Shown piece after piece: positions 1 through 9,054 of a DNA stretch of 61,117 nt (the stretch's first letter is position 1; the number at the start of each line of letters is the position of its first letter). The stretch is taken from NCBI RefSeq assembly GCF_001297125.1, contig NZ_LHPC01000013.1, positions 1-61,117 on the forward strand, read 5' to 3'. This stretch comes from Pseudomonas sp. RIT-PI-q (GTDB lineage: Bacteria; Pseudomonadota; Gammaproteobacteria; Pseudomonadales; Pseudomonadaceae). Under the pieces are notes generated by a model. The model searched no databases. It was not told where the DNA came from and worked only from the letters and a program-made list of their open reading frames with translations. Position numbers and translations under genes: made by a program.

Positions 1-1
1 C

Positions 2-94
2 ACTCAGGCATTGGTGATACTGGCTCGCAAGCTTGCTCGGATCGTATTCGCTCTACTGAAAGGACAGGGCGAATACCAACCCAAAGCTGGTTGA
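2..94 (+). CDS. IS110-family transposase, C-terminal fragment (5' end outside window)
   Basis: The frame beginning at base 2 is open to a TGA at 92-94 and encodes a 30-residue tail containing ALVILARKLARIVFALLKGQ. Lys/Arg- and Ala-rich tails of this type close IS110-family (DEDD) transposases, and this is the only basis for the call. The rest of the gene lies outside the window. A perfect 9-bp inverted repeat (GGTTGAGGG / CCCTCAACC) overlaps the stop codon. REP-like sequence begins within about 30 bases downstream, which fits an element that inserted at or beside a REP. The family is inferred from a short tail, so confidence is moderate. Confidence 0.6.
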   Translation, partial: TQALVILARKLARIVFALLKGQGEYQPKAG

Positions 95-110
95 GGGCTT
101 CCCCTCAACC
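89..110 (+). terminator. Hairpin at the 3' end of the transposase gene
   Basis: A perfect 9-bp stem (GGTTGAGGG, loop CTTC, CCCTCAACC) includes the stop codon of the transposase fragment. There is no T-tract after it, so it may be an mRNA-stabilising or translation-limiting hairpin rather than a classical terminator. Confidence 0.4.
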
Positions 111-117
111 ATAGAAT

Positions 118-190
118 CTCCCACAGGATTTGTACGTTTTCAAAATTGACACATGACCTGTGGGAGCGGGCTTGCCCGCGATGGCGGCCG
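118..190. repeat. REP element with a partial inverted mate
   Basis: A full REP core (CTGTGGGAGCGGGCTTGCCC followed by GCGATGG) lies at about 160-187. The truncated inverted arm CTCCCACAGG is at 118-127, with about 30 bases of AT-rich sequence between them. The truncated arm abuts the putative right end of the IS110-like element, so the element may have landed inside the left REP of a pair. Confidence 0.6.
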
Positions 191-310
191 CCCAGGCGCC
201 AAACCTCTCCAACCTTGGCCAAACCAGTCAAGCAACTTGATAGCTTTGACCATTGCCCCACCCCCCGCGCAGAGCGAGTATTTCCCCGTAAATCAAGGTT
301 CCCCCCACCT

Positions 311-328
311 AATAAAAATACAGAGGGA
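311..328 (+). promoter_or_regulatory. Putative Hfq/Crc (CA-motif) site and ribosome-binding site before the acyl-CoA synthetase gene
   Basis: AATAAAAA at 311-318 fits the AAnAAnAA motif bound by Hfq/Crc in Pseudomonas carbon catabolite repression. It sits immediately 5' of the GAGGGA ribosome-binding site at 323-328, with the ATG at 337. The placement is right for translational repression of a catabolic operon. The motif is short, so this is an inference. Confidence 0.4.
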
Positions 329-336
329 TTCTGGCA

Positions 337-2001
337 ATGCGCGATTACTTGTCTGCTACATCACAGTTCAATTATCAGCACACCGTCGACGCCGCGCTCG
401 CGGGCGATTTGACCGCACTCAACGCCTGCGTCGAGTGTTGCGACCGGCATGCCTTGCCGGGGCGCATCGCGCTGTTCTGGGAAGGCCGCGACGGCAGCGG
501 CGCGACATACACCTTCAGCGACTTGCAGGACAAAGCCGCGCGTTTTGCCAATTTCCTCCTGGCCCAGGGCGTGAAGAAGGGCGACAAGGTCGCCGGCCTC
601 TTGCCACGCAACATCGAATTACTGATTACCGTGTTCGCCACCTGGCGCATCGGTGCGGTCTATCAACCGCTGTTTACCGCCTTCGGCCCGAAAGCCATCG
701 AACACCGCCTCGGCTGCTCCGGCGCCAAAGTGGTGGTAACCGACGCGGTCAATCGCAGCAAACTCGCTGAAGTCGCCGACTGCCCGACCATCGTCACCGT
801 CGCCGGCCCCAAAGGCCAGGGCATTGTTCGCGGCGATTACAGTTTCTGGGCCGAACTGGCCAACTATTCCCCCGAGTGCGAACCGGTGCTGCTGACCGGC
901 GAAGACCCGTTCCTGCTGATGTTCACCTCGGGCACCACCGGCCCGTCGAAAGCGCTGTCGGTGCCGCTCAAAGCCATCGTCGCGTTCCAGAGTTACACCC
1001 GCGACGCCGTCGACCTGCGCCCCGAAGATGCATTCTGGAACGTCGCCGATCCGGGCTGGGCCTACGGCATCTATTTCGGTGTCACCGGGCCGATGTCGAT
1101 GGGGCATCCGATCACCTTTTACGATGGCCCGTTCACCCTCGAAAGCACCTGCCGGGTGATCAACAAATACGGGATCACCAACCTCACCGGTTCGCCGACG
1201 GCCTATCGTTTGCTGATCGCTGGCGGCGATGAATTCGCCAAGTCGATCAAGGGCAAGCTGCGCATCGTCAGCAGCGCTGGCGAGCCGCTGAACCCGGAAG
1301 TCATCCGCTGGTTCGCCGACAACCTTGGCGTGGTGATTCACGACCACTACGGGCAGACCGAACTGGGCATGGTCCTGTGCAATCACCACGCGCTGGAACA
1401 CCCGATCCACATGGGCGCCGCCGGTTTTGCCTCGCCGGGCCACCGTATTGTGGTGCTGGATGACGAGTACAAGGAACTGGGCGTCGGCGAGCCCGGCATT
1501 CTAGCCATCGACCGCACCGAGTCGCCGATGTGCTGGTTCGCCGGTTACGAAGGTGCACCCACCAAAGCCTTCGTCGGCAATTATTACCTGAGCGGCGACA
1601 CCGTCGAGTGGAACCCGGACGGCAGCATCAGCTTTGTCGGGCGCAGTGACGATGTGATCACCACTTCCGGTTACCGCGTCGGCCCGTTCGACGTGGAAAG
1701 CGCGTTGATCGAACACCCGGCCGTGATTGAAGCCGCCGTGGTCGGCAAGCCAGATCCGGAACGCACCGAGCTGGTGAAAGCCTTCGTGGTGATTTGCTCG
1801 CAATACCGTGCAACACCGGAACTGGCCGAGGAGCTGCGCCAACACGTGCGCAAGCGTCTGGCCGCGCATTCGTACCCCCGTGAAATCGAATTTGTCAGCG
1901 AGTTGCCGAAAACCCCAAGCGGCAAATTGCAGCGCTTTATCTTGCGCAACCAGGAAATCGCCAAGGCTCAAGAGGCCGCCGCGAAGAACGTTTCAGCTTG
2001 A
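337..2001 (+). CDS. Acyl-CoA synthetase (AMP-forming), FadDx-like
   Basis: The 554-residue ANL-superfamily enzyme activates a carboxylic acid to its acyl-CoA through an acyl-adenylate. The phosphate-binding loop [10 protein letters not shown] is near residue 196, YGQTELG near 345, the hinge/adenine region SGDTVEW...[16 protein letters not shown] at about 418-450, and the C-terminal catalytic Lys in TPSGKLQR near 530. The ATG at 337 has a GAGGGA ribosome-binding site. It is the first gene of a five-gene run (synthetase, SDR, thiolase, acyl-CoA dehydrogenase, enoyl-CoA hydratase) that matches the order of the P. putida fadDx-type cluster (PP_2213-2217). Short or branched acyl substrates such as 2-methylbutyrate are likely, but the chain length cannot be read from sequence. 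Confidence 0.9.
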   Translation: MRDYLSATSQFNYQHTVDAALAGDLTALNACVECCDRHALPGRIALFWEGRDGSGATYTFSDLQDKAARFANFLLAQGVKKGDKVAGLLPRNIELLITVFATWRIGAVYQPLFTAFGPKAIEHRLGCSGAKVVVTDAVNRSKLAEVADCPTIVTVAGPKGQGIVRGDYSFWAELANYSPECEPVLLTGEDPFLLMFTSGTTGPSKALSVPLKAIVAFQSYTRDAVDLRPEDAFWNVADPGWAYGIYFGVTGPMSMGHPITFYDGPFTLESTCRVINKYGITNLTGSPTAYRLLIAGGDEFAKSIKGKLRIVSSAGEPLNPEVIRWFADNLGVVIHDHYGQTELGMVLCNHHALEHPIHMGAAGFASPGHRIVVLDDEYKELGVGEPGILAIDRTESPMCWFAGYEGAPTKAFVGNYYLSGDTVEWNPDGSISFVGRSDDVITTSGYRVGPFDVESALIEHPAVIEAAVVGKPDPERTELVKAFVVICSQYRATPELAEELRQHVRKRLAAHSYPREIEFVSELPKTPSGKLQRFILRNQEIAKAQEAAAKNVSA

Positions 2002-2014
2002 ATCCAAGGAAACA

Positions 2015-2779
2015 ATGATGCAGATCGAAAACAAGGTTTTTCTCGTCACCGGCGGTGCGTCCGGCCTGGGCGCGGCCACCGCTGAAATGCTGGTCGCGGC
2101 TGGCGCCAACGTGATGCTGGTGGACATGAACGCCGAAGCGGTTGCCGCTCAAGCTGAACGTCTCGGCGCGAAAAGTGTGGTGGCGGACATCAGCAACGAA
2201 GCAGAGGCTGAAGCGGCGGTGCAGGCCACGGTCAAAGCCTTCGGCGGCCTCAACGGTCTGGTCAACTGCGCCGGCATCGTGCGTGGCGAGAAGATCCTTG
2301 GCAAGAACGGCCCGCACGCCTTGGCCAGTTTCAGCCAGGTGATCAACGTCAACCTGATCGGCAGCTTCAACATGCTGCGCCTGGCGTCGGCGGCGATTGC
2401 CGAAACCGAAGCCGATGCCGACGGCGAGCGCGGTGTGATCATCAACACCGCCTCGGCAGCCGCGTACGACGGCCAGATTGGTCAAGCCGCCTACGCCGCC
2501 TCCAAAGGCGCGATCGTCAGCCTGACCTTGCCCGCCGCCCGCGAACTGGCGCGCTTTGGCATCCGTGTGATGACCATAGCCCCGGGCATTTTCGAACCCC
2601 CGATGATGGCCGGCATGACCCCGGAAGTTCGCGCATCACTGGCCGCTGGCGTGCCGTTCCCGCCGCGCCTGGGCAAACCGGACGAGTATGCCGCGCTGGT
2701 CAGGCATATCATTGAAAACAGCATGCTCAATGGCGAGGTGATCCGTCTCGACGGTGCCTTGCGCATGGCCGCCAAATAA
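2015..2779 (+). CDS. SDR 3-hydroxyacyl-CoA dehydrogenase (HSD17B10 type)
   Basis: This 254-residue short-chain dehydrogenase oxidises a (2-methyl-)3-hydroxyacyl-CoA to the 3-ketoacyl-CoA with NAD+. It shows TGGASGLG (residues about 11-18), NCAG near 88, [10 protein letters not shown] with the catalytic Ser, and the YAASK active-site motif near 165. [18 protein letters not shown] architecture with a long insert after NAG is typical of type-II 3-hydroxyacyl-CoA dehydrogenases. Tandem ATGs at 2015 and 2018 follow an AAGGAAA ribosome-binding site. It lies 13 nt after the synthetase gene and 12 nt before the thiolase gene, so the three are cotranscribed. Confidence 0.9.
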   Translation: MMQIENKVFLVTGGASGLGAATAEMLVAAGANVMLVDMNAEAVAAQAERLGAKSVVADISNEAEAEAAVQATVKAFGGLNGLVNCAGIVRGEKILGKNGPHALASFSQVINVNLIGSFNMLRLASAAIAETEADADGERGVIINTASAAAYDGQIGQAAYAASKGAIVSLTLPAARELARFGIRVMTIAPGIFEPPMMAGMTPEVRASLAAGVPFPPRLGKPDEYAALVRHIIENSMLNGEVIRLDGALRMAAK

Positions 2780-2791
2780 GGAGGATTTGTC

Positions 2792-3985
2792 ATGACTATT
2801 GCCAACGATCCAATCGTTATCGTCAGCGCCGTTCGTACCCCGATGGGTGGTTTCCAGGGCGAACTGAAAAGCCTGCCCGCGCCGCAGCTCGGTGCGGCAG
2901 CGATCAAAGCTGCGGTTGAACGCGCCGGGATTGCGCCGGATGCGGTTGAAGAAGTGCTGTTTGGCTGCGTACTGCCCGCCGGTCTCGGCCAGGCACCTGC
3001 ACGTCAGGCCGCACTCGGCGCCGGGCTGGATAAATCCACCCGTTGCACCACCCTGAACAAGATGTGCGGTTCGGGCATGGAAGCGGCGATTCTCGCTCAC
3101 GACATGCTGGTCGCCGGCAGCGCCGACGTGGTGGTCGCCGGTGGCATGGAAAGCATGTCCAATGCGCCGTACCTGCTGGACCGCGCCCGCAGCGGCTACC
3201 GCATGGGCCACGGCCGGGTGCTCGATTCGATGTTCCTCGACGGTCTGGAAGACGCCTATGACAAAGGTCGCCTGATGGGAACCTTTGCCGAAGATTGTGC
3301 CGAAACCAATGGTTTCACCCGCGAAGCCCAGGATGCATTTGCCATTGCTTCGACCACCCGTGCCCAGCAGGCGATCAAAGATGGCAGCTTCAAGGACGAG
3401 ATCGTCCCGCTGACCGTGACGGTCGGCAAAGAGCAGGTGCTGATCAGCAACGACGAGCAGCCACCAAAAGCCAAACTGGACAAGATCGCTTCGCTGAAAC
3501 CGGCGTTCCGCGAGGGCGGCACCGTGACGGCGGCGAACTCCAGTTCGATCTCCGATGGCGCGGCGGCATTGGTGTTGATGCGTCGTTCCGAAGCGGAAAA
3601 ACGCGGCCTCAAGCCGCTGGCGGTGATTCACGGCCACGCGGCGTTTGCCGACACCCCGGGCCTGTTCCCGGTGGCCCCGGTGGGCGCAATCAAGAAGCTG
3701 CTGAAGAAAACCGGCTGGTCCCTGGACGAAGTCGATCTGGTCGAAGTCAACGAAGCGTTCGCGGTGGTCAGCCTGGTCACCATGACCAAACTGGAAATTC
3801 CCCACGAGAAAATCAACGTACACGGTGGCGCCTGCGCCCTGGGTCACCCGATCGGTGCGTCCGGCGCGCGGATCCTCGTGACCTTGCTCTCGGCCCTGCG
3901 CCAGAAAGGCCTGAAACGCGGCGTTGCAGCCATCTGCATCGGCGGCGGCGAAGCCACGGCCATGGCCGTGGAATGCCTGTATTGA
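2792..3985 (+). CDS. Acetyl-CoA C-acyltransferase (thiolase), FadAx-like
   Basis: This 397-residue degradative thiolase cleaves a 3-ketoacyl-CoA (in isoleucine breakdown, 2-methylacetoacetyl-CoA) to acetyl-CoA and a shortened acyl-CoA. The nucleophilic Cys lies in LNKMCGSGMEA near residue 90, the catalytic His in GHPIGASGAR near 355, and the second Cys in CIGGGEA near 385. Length and motifs are standard. An AGGAGG ribosome-binding site precedes the ATG. It is the third gene of the operon, and a REP pair separates it from the acyl-CoA dehydrogenase gene. Confidence 0.93.
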   Translation: MTIANDPIVIVSAVRTPMGGFQGELKSLPAPQLGAAAIKAAVERAGIAPDAVEEVLFGCVLPAGLGQAPARQAALGAGLDKSTRCTTLNKMCGSGMEAAILAHDMLVAGSADVVVAGGMESMSNAPYLLDRARSGYRMGHGRVLDSMFLDGLEDAYDKGRLMGTFAEDCAETNGFTREAQDAFAIASTTRAQQAIKDGSFKDEIVPLTVTVGKEQVLISNDEQPPKAKLDKIASLKPAFREGGTVTAANSSSISDGAAALVLMRRSEAEKRGLKPLAVIHGHAAFADTPGLFPVAPVGAIKKLLKKTGWSLDEVDLVEVNEAFAVVSLVTMTKLEIPHEKINVHGGACALGHPIGASGARILVTLLSALRQKGLKRGVAAICIGGGEATAMAVECLY

Positions 3986-3999
3986 GGCTGACGCCAACC

Positions 4000-4093
4000 C
4001 CTGTGGGAGCGGGCTTGCCCGCGATGGCGGTGTTCCAGACGCCCACGATGTCGTCTGACAGATCGCTATCGCGGGCAAGCCCGCTCCCACAAG
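4000..4093. repeat. Convergent REP pair (BIME) inside the acyl-CoA operon
   Basis: Two copies of the GGGAGCGGGCTTGCCCGC core face each other, one at each end, about 50 bases apart. The pair occupies most of the 142-nt gap between the thiolase and acyl-CoA dehydrogenase genes and could modulate distal mRNA levels. Confidence 0.9.
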
Positions 4094-4127
4094 GTCTTGC
4101 GTTTCAACTTGATTTTAAGGATTCACC

Positions 4128-5255
4128 ATGATTCCCAATGACGAACAACTGCAGATCAGCGACGCGGCCCGGCAATTCGCCCAGGAACGGCTGAAACCGT
4201 TCGCCGCTGAATGGGACCGCGAACACCGCTTCCCCAAGGAAGCCATCGGCGAGATGGCCGAACTGGGCTTTTTCGGCATGTTGGTGCCGGAGCAGTGGGG
4301 CGGTTGCGACACCGGTTACCTGGCCTACGCCATGGCCCTGGAAGAAATCGCCGCCGGCGATGGCGCCTGCTCGACCATCATGAGCGTGCACAACTCGGTG
4401 GGTTGCGTGCCGATCCTCAAGTACGGCACCGATGAACAGAAAGAACGCTTCCTCAAGCCATTGGCCAGCGGTTCGATGCTTGGCGCCTTTGCGCTGACCG
4501 AACCCCAGGCCGGTTCCGATGCCAGCGGCCTGAAGACCCGCGCCAGGTTGAACGGCGATCACTACGTGCTCAACGGCTGCAAACAGTTCATCACCTCCGG
4601 GCAGAATGCCGGTGTGGTGATCGTGTTCGCCGTGACCGACCCGAGTGCCGGTAAACGCGGGATCACCGCGCTGATCGTGCCCACCGATTCACCCGGCTAC
4701 AAAGTCGCGCGGGTCGAAGACAAGCTCGGCCAGCATGCCTCCGACACCTGCCAGATTCTGTTCGAAGACGTGAAAGTGCCGGTAGCCAACCGGTTGGGCG
4801 AGGAGGGCGAAGGTTATCGAATCGCCCTGGCCAACCTTGAAGGCGGCCGTGTCGGCATCGCTTCGCAATCGGTGGGCATGGCCCGCGCCGCCTTCGAAGC
4901 GGCCCGCGACTACGCCCGCGAGCGTGAAAGCTTCGGCAAGCCGATCATCGAACACCAGGCCGTCGCATTCCGCCTTGCGGACATGGCGACCCAAATCGCC
5001 GTCGCCCGGCAGATGGTGCATTACGCGGCGGCGCTGAGAGACAGCGGCAAACCGGCGCTGGTCGAAGCGTCGATGGCCAAGCTGTTCGCTTCGGAAATGG
5101 CTGAGAAAGTCTGCTCCTCGGCGTTGCAAACCCTCGGCGGTTACGGTTGCTTGAACGATTTTCCACTGGAGCGGATCTACCGCGACGTGCGGGTCTGCCA
5201 GATCTACGAAGGCACCAGCGATATTCAGCGCATGGTCATTTCGCGCAATCTCTAA
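4128..5255 (+). CDS. Acyl-CoA dehydrogenase (short/branched-chain type)
   Basis: This 375-residue FAD enzyme introduces the alpha-beta double bond in an acyl-CoA and passes electrons to ETF. The first signature is [12 protein letters not shown] near residue 125. The C-terminal [20 protein letters not shown]...[10 protein letters not shown] carries the predicted catalytic Glu of the YEGTS motif near residue 362. Gene neighbours (synthetase, SDR, thiolase, hydratase) suggest 2-methylbutyryl-CoA or other short acyl-CoAs; substrate specificity is inferred. It is flanked on both sides by repeat elements, so although codirectional it is not tightly coupled to its neighbours. Confidence 0.92.
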   Translation: MIPNDEQLQISDAARQFAQERLKPFAAEWDREHRFPKEAIGEMAELGFFGMLVPEQWGGCDTGYLAYAMALEEIAAGDGACSTIMSVHNSVGCVPILKYGTDEQKERFLKPLASGSMLGAFALTEPQAGSDASGLKTRARLNGDHYVLNGCKQFITSGQNAGVVIVFAVTDPSAGKRGITALIVPTDSPGYKVARVEDKLGQHASDTCQILFEDVKVPVANRLGEEGEGYRIALANLEGGRVGIASQSVGMARAAFEAARDYARERESFGKPIIEHQAVAFRLADMATQIAVARQMVHYAAALRDSGKPALVEASMAKLFASEMAEKVCSSALQTLGGYGCLNDFPLERIYRDVRVCQIYEGTSDIQRMVISRNL

Positions 5256-5265
5256 AGGAACCCCC

Positions 5266-5395
5266 GTAGGACCTGTAGGAGCTGTAGGAGCTGTAGGAGC
5301 TGTCGAGTGAAACGAGGCTGCGATCTTTTGATCTTGTCTTTAAAAAGAAACATCAAAAGATCGCAGCCTCGTTTCACTCGACAGCTCCTACGGGG
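5266..5395. repeat. Tandem 9-mers leading into a 40-bp perfect inverted repeat
   Basis: About four copies of the unit CTGTAGGAG precede a perfect inverted repeat. The left arm is 5293-5332 and the right arm 5352-5391, 40 bases each around a 19-nt loop. The arms contain CGAGGCTGCGATCTTTTGAT and its complement. Single arms of the same family occur elsewhere in the window (for example 8693-8729). It fills the gap between the acyl-CoA dehydrogenase and enoyl-CoA hydratase genes. Confidence 0.95.
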
Positions 5396-5427
5396 GGATC
5401 GGGTCTTATGCAAAGCAGGAGTGAAGT

Positions 5428-6201
5428 ATGAGTTACGAAACGATTTTGTTGGAAACCCACGGTCGAGTTGGCCTGATCACGCTCAACCGTCCGCAAGCCT
5501 TGAACGCGTTGAATGCGCAAATCGTCAGCGAATTGAACCATGCCCTCGATGGCCTGGAAGCCGATTCGAACATCGGCTGCATCGTCCTGACCGGCTCGAA
5601 AAAAGCCTTCGCCGCCGGTGCCGACATCAAGGAAATGGCCGAGCTGACCTATCCGCAGATCTACCTCGACGACCTGTTCAGCGACAGCGATCGCGTGGCC
5701 AACCGTCGCAAGCCGATCATTGCGGCGGTCAACGGTTTTGCCCTGGGCGGTGGTTGTGAACTGGCGCTGATGTGCGACTTCATTCTGGCCGGCGACAACG
5801 CCAAATTCGGCCAGCCGGAAATCAACCTTGGCGTACTGCCAGGCATGGGCGGCACCCAGCGCCTGACCCGCGCGGTGGGCAAGGCCAAGGCCATGGAAAT
5901 GTGCCTCAGCGGTCGACTGATCGACGCGGTGGAAGCGGAGCGTTGCGGGATTGTTGCGCGGATCGTGCCAGCGGATGAGTTGCTGGAAGAAGCGCTGAAA
6001 GTCGCGGCGTTGATCGCCAAGAAATCGTTGCCGATCGCGATGATGATCAAGGAAAGCGTTAACCGCGCGTTTGAAGTGAGCCTGTCGGAAGGCGTGCGCT
6101 TTGAACGTCGGGTGTTCCATGCGGCGTTTGCGACGCAGGATCAGAAAGAAGGGATGGCGGCGTTTATTGCCAAGCGTGAGGCGGAGTTCGTCGGCAAGTA
6201 A
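5428..6201 (+). CDS. Enoyl-CoA hydratase
   Basis: This 257-residue crotonase-fold enzyme hydrates a 2-enoyl-CoA (tiglyl-CoA or methacrylyl-CoA in this context) to the 3-hydroxyacyl-CoA. The oxyanion-hole segment AAGADIKEM is near residue 62 and [14 protein letters not shown] near 103. Both hydratase glutamates are present, in GGGCEL and in [15 protein letters not shown]. Length is typical. It is the last gene of the plus-strand operon and converges on the acyl-CoA dehydrogenase gene at 6299-7450, with a REP pair between them. It could serve both the isoleucine and the valine branch. Confidence 0.92.
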   Translation: MSYETILLETHGRVGLITLNRPQALNALNAQIVSELNHALDGLEADSNIGCIVLTGSKKAFAAGADIKEMAELTYPQIYLDDLFSDSDRVANRRKPIIAAVNGFALGGGCELALMCDFILAGDNAKFGQPEINLGVLPGMGGTQRLTRAVGKAKAMEMCLSGRLIDAVEAERCGIVARIVPADELLEEALKVAALIAKKSLPIAMMIKESVNRAFEVSLSEGVRFERRVFHAAFATQDQKEGMAAFIAKREAEFVGK

Positions 6202-6220
6202 TGTAGCGTTCTCGCGGACG

Positions 6221-6289
6221 CTTTCGCTGGCAAGCCAGCTCCTACAGGGGAATGCATATCCTTGTAGGAGCTGGCTTGCCAGCGAAGCT
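6221..6289. repeat. REP pair between convergent genes
   Basis: Divergently oriented copies of the GTAGGAGCTGGCTTGCCAGC family lie back to back, separated by about 15 bases. They sit between the converging enoyl-CoA hydratase and acyl-CoA dehydrogenase genes. Confidence 0.9.
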
Positions 6290-6298
6290 TTTAAGACT

Positions 6299-7450
6299 TC
6301 AAACCAGATAGTGCTTGAGCTCCCGGGCAATCACCATCCGTTGTATCTCGCTCGACCCTTCATAAATCTGCGTAATCCGCGCATCCCGGTAGTAGCGCTC
6401 AACCGGGTAATCCTCCAGATACCCATACCCGCCATGAATCTGCATCGCCGACGAGCAGACCTTCTCGGCCATTTCTGACGCAAACAGCTTGGCCTGCGAC
6501 GCCTCCGACAGACACGGCTTGCCGGCACTGCGCAACCGTGCCGCGTGCAGGATCAACAGCCGCGCCGCGTTCAACCGGGTGTGCATGTCCGCGAGCATAT
6601 TGGCGATGCTCTGGTGCTCGATGATCGGCTTGTCGAACTGCACCCGGTCACGAGAATAAGCCAGCGCCGCTTCGAACGCCGCACGGGCAATGCCCAATGC
6701 CTGCGCCGCGATGCCGATGCGCCCGCCTTCAAGGTTCGACAGGGCAATCGCCAGTCCCTTGCCGCGTTCACCCAGCAGGTTGGCTTCAGGAATCGTGCAA
6801 TTGCTCAGGGTCACTGCGCAGGTGTCGGAAGCGCGGATGCCCATCTTGTGTTCGGTGCGATCAACGATGAAGCCTGCGGTATCGGTCGGCACCAGGAACG
6901 CCGAGATGCCACGCTTGCCCAGGTCCGGATCGGTCACGGCAAACACGATCGCCAGTTTCGCCCGTTTGCCGTTGCTGACGAATTGCTTGGCGCCGTTGAT
7001 CACCCACTGGCCGTCGCGCAGTTCAGCGCGGGTGCGCAGGTTGTGGGCTTCGGAACCGGCCTGGGGTTCGGTCAGGCAGAAGCAGCCGATGGCCTGGCCG
7101 CTGGCCAGATCCGGCAACCAGGTCTGTTTCTGTTCTTCAGTGCCGTAGTTGAGCACCGGCCCGCAGCCGACCGAGTTGTGGATGCTCATCAGCGCACCGG
7201 TGGCGCCGTCACCGGCAGAAATCTCTTCCACCGCCAAGGCGTAGGCGACGTAGTCGACATAGGTGCCGCCCCATTCCTCAGGCACCACCATGCCCAGCAG
7301 TCCCAGTTCGCCCATCTTCGCGACCAGGCCGTCATCGATCCAGCCGGCCTTTTCCCAGGCCTGGGCGTGGGGCGCGATTTCACCACGGGCAAAATCCCGG
7401 GCCATGTCGCGGATCATCACTTGCTCTTCGCTCAATTCGATATCGTGCAT
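6299..7450 (-). CDS. Acyl-CoA dehydrogenase, probably isobutyryl-CoA dehydrogenase
   Basis: This 383-residue FAD-dependent acyl-CoA dehydrogenase shows [17 protein letters not shown] near residue 125, [20 protein letters not shown] near 340, and the catalytic Glu in [10 protein letters not shown] near 367. It is paired, 3 nt apart, with the 3-hydroxyisobutyryl-CoA hydrolase homologue upstream. That pairing points to valine degradation (isobutyryl-CoA to methacrylyl-CoA). It is distinct from the 375-residue dehydrogenase in the convergent operon. Exact acyl specificity is inferred from the neighbour. Confidence 0.9.
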   Translation of the reverse strand: MHDIELSEEQVMIRDMARDFARGEIAPHAQAWEKAGWIDDGLVAKMGELGLLGMVVPEEWGGTYVDYVAYALAVEEISAGDGATGALMSIHNSVGCGPVLNYGTEEQKQTWLPDLASGQAIGCFCLTEPQAGSEAHNLRTRAELRDGQWVINGAKQFVSNGKRAKLAIVFAVTDPDLGKRGISAFLVPTDTAGFIVDRTEHKMGIRASDTCAVTLSNCTIPEANLLGERGKGLAIALSNLEGGRIGIAAQALGIARAAFEAALAYSRDRVQFDKPIIEHQSIANMLADMHTRLNAARLLILHAARLRSAGKPCLSEASQAKLFASEMAEKVCSSAMQIHGGYGYLEDYPVERYYRDARITQIYEGSSEIQRMVIARELKHYLV

Positions 7451-7453
7451 GGC

Positions 7454-8563
7454 TCAGCTCCCGCTGTGGTTGAACCCGGTGAAAAAACTCGCGACGTGCT
7501 CGGCGTCCAGCGCCTGCAAGGTCGGCGGGTTCCAGCGCGGGTTCTTGTCTTTGTCGATCAGCAAGGCACGCACGCCTTCGATCAGGTCGCCGCGCTCGAA
7601 CCACTGGCGGTCCAGGTGCAGCTCAAGGGCGAAGCAGTTTTCCAGGCTCAGGTGCCGACCGCGACGCAGCATTTCCAGGGTCACGCCCATGGCCAGTGGC
7701 GAACGGCTTTCCAGCAGATCAGCCGTGGCAATGGCCCATTGATGGCTGTCGGCGACGGTGACTGCTCGCAGTTGCTCAACAATACTCGGCACATCGGGCA
7801 GGGCGAAGAAGTGATCGATGGCCGGGCGCAGCGCCATCAGCGGCGCGTCGGGCAACTGTTGCACCGCGAGTTTTGCCAACAGGCCTTGAAGGTCCTTGAG
7901 CGGCGTTTCGTGCCATTGCAACTGGTCGAGCTGTTCGTCCAGCGTGCCCAGTTTGGCGCTTTCCAGATACCAGTCGGCCAGGCCGCAGTAGAGCGCATCG
8001 GCGGCGCGAATCTGCACGCCGCTGACGCCGAGGTAAATACCCAGTTCACCCGGCACGCGCGACAGGAAGTGGCTGCCACCGACATCCGGGAAATAACCGA
8101 TGCCCACTTCCGGCATCGCCAGGCGGCTTTTCTCGGTGACAACTCGCAGGTCGGCGCCTTGCACCAGGCCCATGCCGCCGCCGAGGACAAAACCGTCCAT
8201 CAAGGCCAGCACCGGTTTGCGGTAATGGTGGATCGCGAGATCGAGGGCGTATTCCTCGACGAAGAAATCCTGGTGCAGCGTGTCGCCGCTTTTATAGCTG
8301 TCATACAGCGAGCGGATATCGCCACCGGCACAGAAAGCTTTCTCGCCGGCACCGCGCAACACCACCGCATACACCTGCGGATCCTGAGCCCAGGCATCGA
8401 GCTGATGCTGCAGGTTGCGCACCATGTCCAGGGTGATGGCGTTGAGGCCGGCGGGGCGATTCAGGGTCAGGTGACCGATGTGGTTGCGAACCTCGGCCAG
8501 CACTTCGTTTTGCGTGGCATCCATGGACGAAGTCCCCTTCGATGAAACCTGAGCAGTCATCAC
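7454..8563 (-). CDS. 3-hydroxyisobutyryl-CoA hydrolase-like (enoyl-CoA hydratase/isomerase family)
   Basis: This 369-residue crotonase-fold protein is longer than hydratases (about 260) and matches the HIBCH group, which hydrolyses 3-hydroxyisobutyryl-CoA to free 3-hydroxyisobutyrate in valine catabolism. FCAGGDIRSLYD lies near residue 75, FVLGGGMGLVQGADLRVV near 123, and AMPEVGIGYFPDVGGSHFLS near 147. The latter contains the Glu, Gly and Asp typical of HIBCH. Two starts are possible: ATG 8563, with a GGGAG ribosome-binding site, or ATG 8524 (MDATQN), with AAGGGGA; the first is used here. It is the first gene of a two-gene minus-strand operon with the acyl-CoA dehydrogenase. Confidence 0.88.
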   Translation of the reverse strand: MMTAQVSSKGTSSMDATQNEVLAEVRNHIGHLTLNRPAGLNAITLDMVRNLQHQLDAWAQDPQVYAVVLRGAGEKAFCAGGDIRSLYDSYKSGDTLHQDFFVEEYALDLAIHHYRKPVLALMDGFVLGGGMGLVQGADLRVVTEKSRLAMPEVGIGYFPDVGGSHFLSRVPGELGIYLGVSGVQIRAADALYCGLADWYLESAKLGTLDEQLDQLQWHETPLKDLQGLLAKLAVQQLPDAPLMALRPAIDHFFALPDVPSIVEQLRAVTVADSHQWAIATADLLESRSPLAMGVTLEMLRRGRHLSLENCFALELHLDRQWFERGDLIEGVRALLIDKDKNPRWNPPTLQALDAEHVASFFTGFNHSGS

Positions 8564-8692
8564 TAACTCCCTGCTTTTATTGTTCTTTATAGAGAAGCTC
8601 GCGCGCGAGCGATGGTGGATCGTACCAGTGCAAATTTGTGATGTACAACCCGGAAAAGTGCAGCTTGCCTGTGCATTTTTACCTTAAGGGGT

Positions 8693-8729
8693 AGATCAAA
8701 AGATCGCAGCCTTCGGCAGATCCTACAGG
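8693..8729. repeat. Single arm of the AGATCAAAAGATCGCAGCC repeat family
   Basis: The sequence begins AGATCAAAAGATCGCAGCC and ends in CAGATCCTACAGG. It matches one arm of the long inverted repeat at 5293-5391, here without an opposed partner. Short fragments (GATCAAAAGATC) recur at 26294-26305 and 37474-37485. Confidence 0.75.
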
Positions 8730-8737
8730 TCGTGCAC

Positions 8738-8754
8738 GATCGATATTTTCGATC
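8738..8754. promoter_or_regulatory. 17-bp dyad, possible operator
   Basis: A perfect 6-bp inverted repeat GATCGA-TATTT-TCGATC lies about 300 bases upstream of the ABC binding-protein gene and about 175 bases upstream of the hydrolase start. It could be a regulator site for either divergent operon; no regulator can be assigned. Confidence 0.3.
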
Positions 8755-9054
8755 TATTACGGTCGACGACAGAATCGGCTGTGAAACGCCTTCGTTCAGC
8801 ACAGTTGAGCTGTCTGGACAGGGATTTACGACACCAGCGCCGTCCCGGCAATTGGCATTCTGGCGGTCCATTTCAAGCGCTTCTTGCAGTGCGCCTGGAA
8901 CGGACTGCACCCCGACGACTGGCCAGGACCCGTCGAAAACAACAACAAATACGGCTGCGGTAAACACCGCATCGACTCTCTGCCCCTGTCAAAAAAGTGT
9001 GGTTCGGCGTAGGCGCCGGCCGCGATAAATCAAAATAATCCGGGACTCAAGAAG

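Larger units (their letters stand above)
8564..9054. other. Intergenic region between the valine genes and the amino-acid ABC operon
   Basis: No convincing gene is visible in these 491 bases. The region must hold divergent promoters for the hydrolase/dehydrogenase operon and for the ABC operon. It contains one single-arm repeat (8693-8729) and a 17-bp dyad (8738-8754). Open frames here have no recognisable protein signature. Confidence 0.6.

Noticed and set aside
2636..4090. Long open frame on the minus strand opposite the thiolase gene (484 codons)
   Set aside because: It is antisense to a clear thiolase, has biased Gly/Arg/His composition and no domain signature. It is a by-product of high GC at third positions.
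6545..8545. 666-codon open frame on the plus strand opposite the acyl-CoA dehydrogenase and hydrolase genes
   Set aside because: It spans two real genes on the other strand and has repetitive His/Gln/Arg-rich composition with no recognisable fold.
8781..8963. Small Arg-rich open frame upstream of the amino-acid ABC operon
   Set aside because: It has no clear ribosome-binding site or homologous pattern, and overlapping frames on the other strand are equally long. Left as non-coding.
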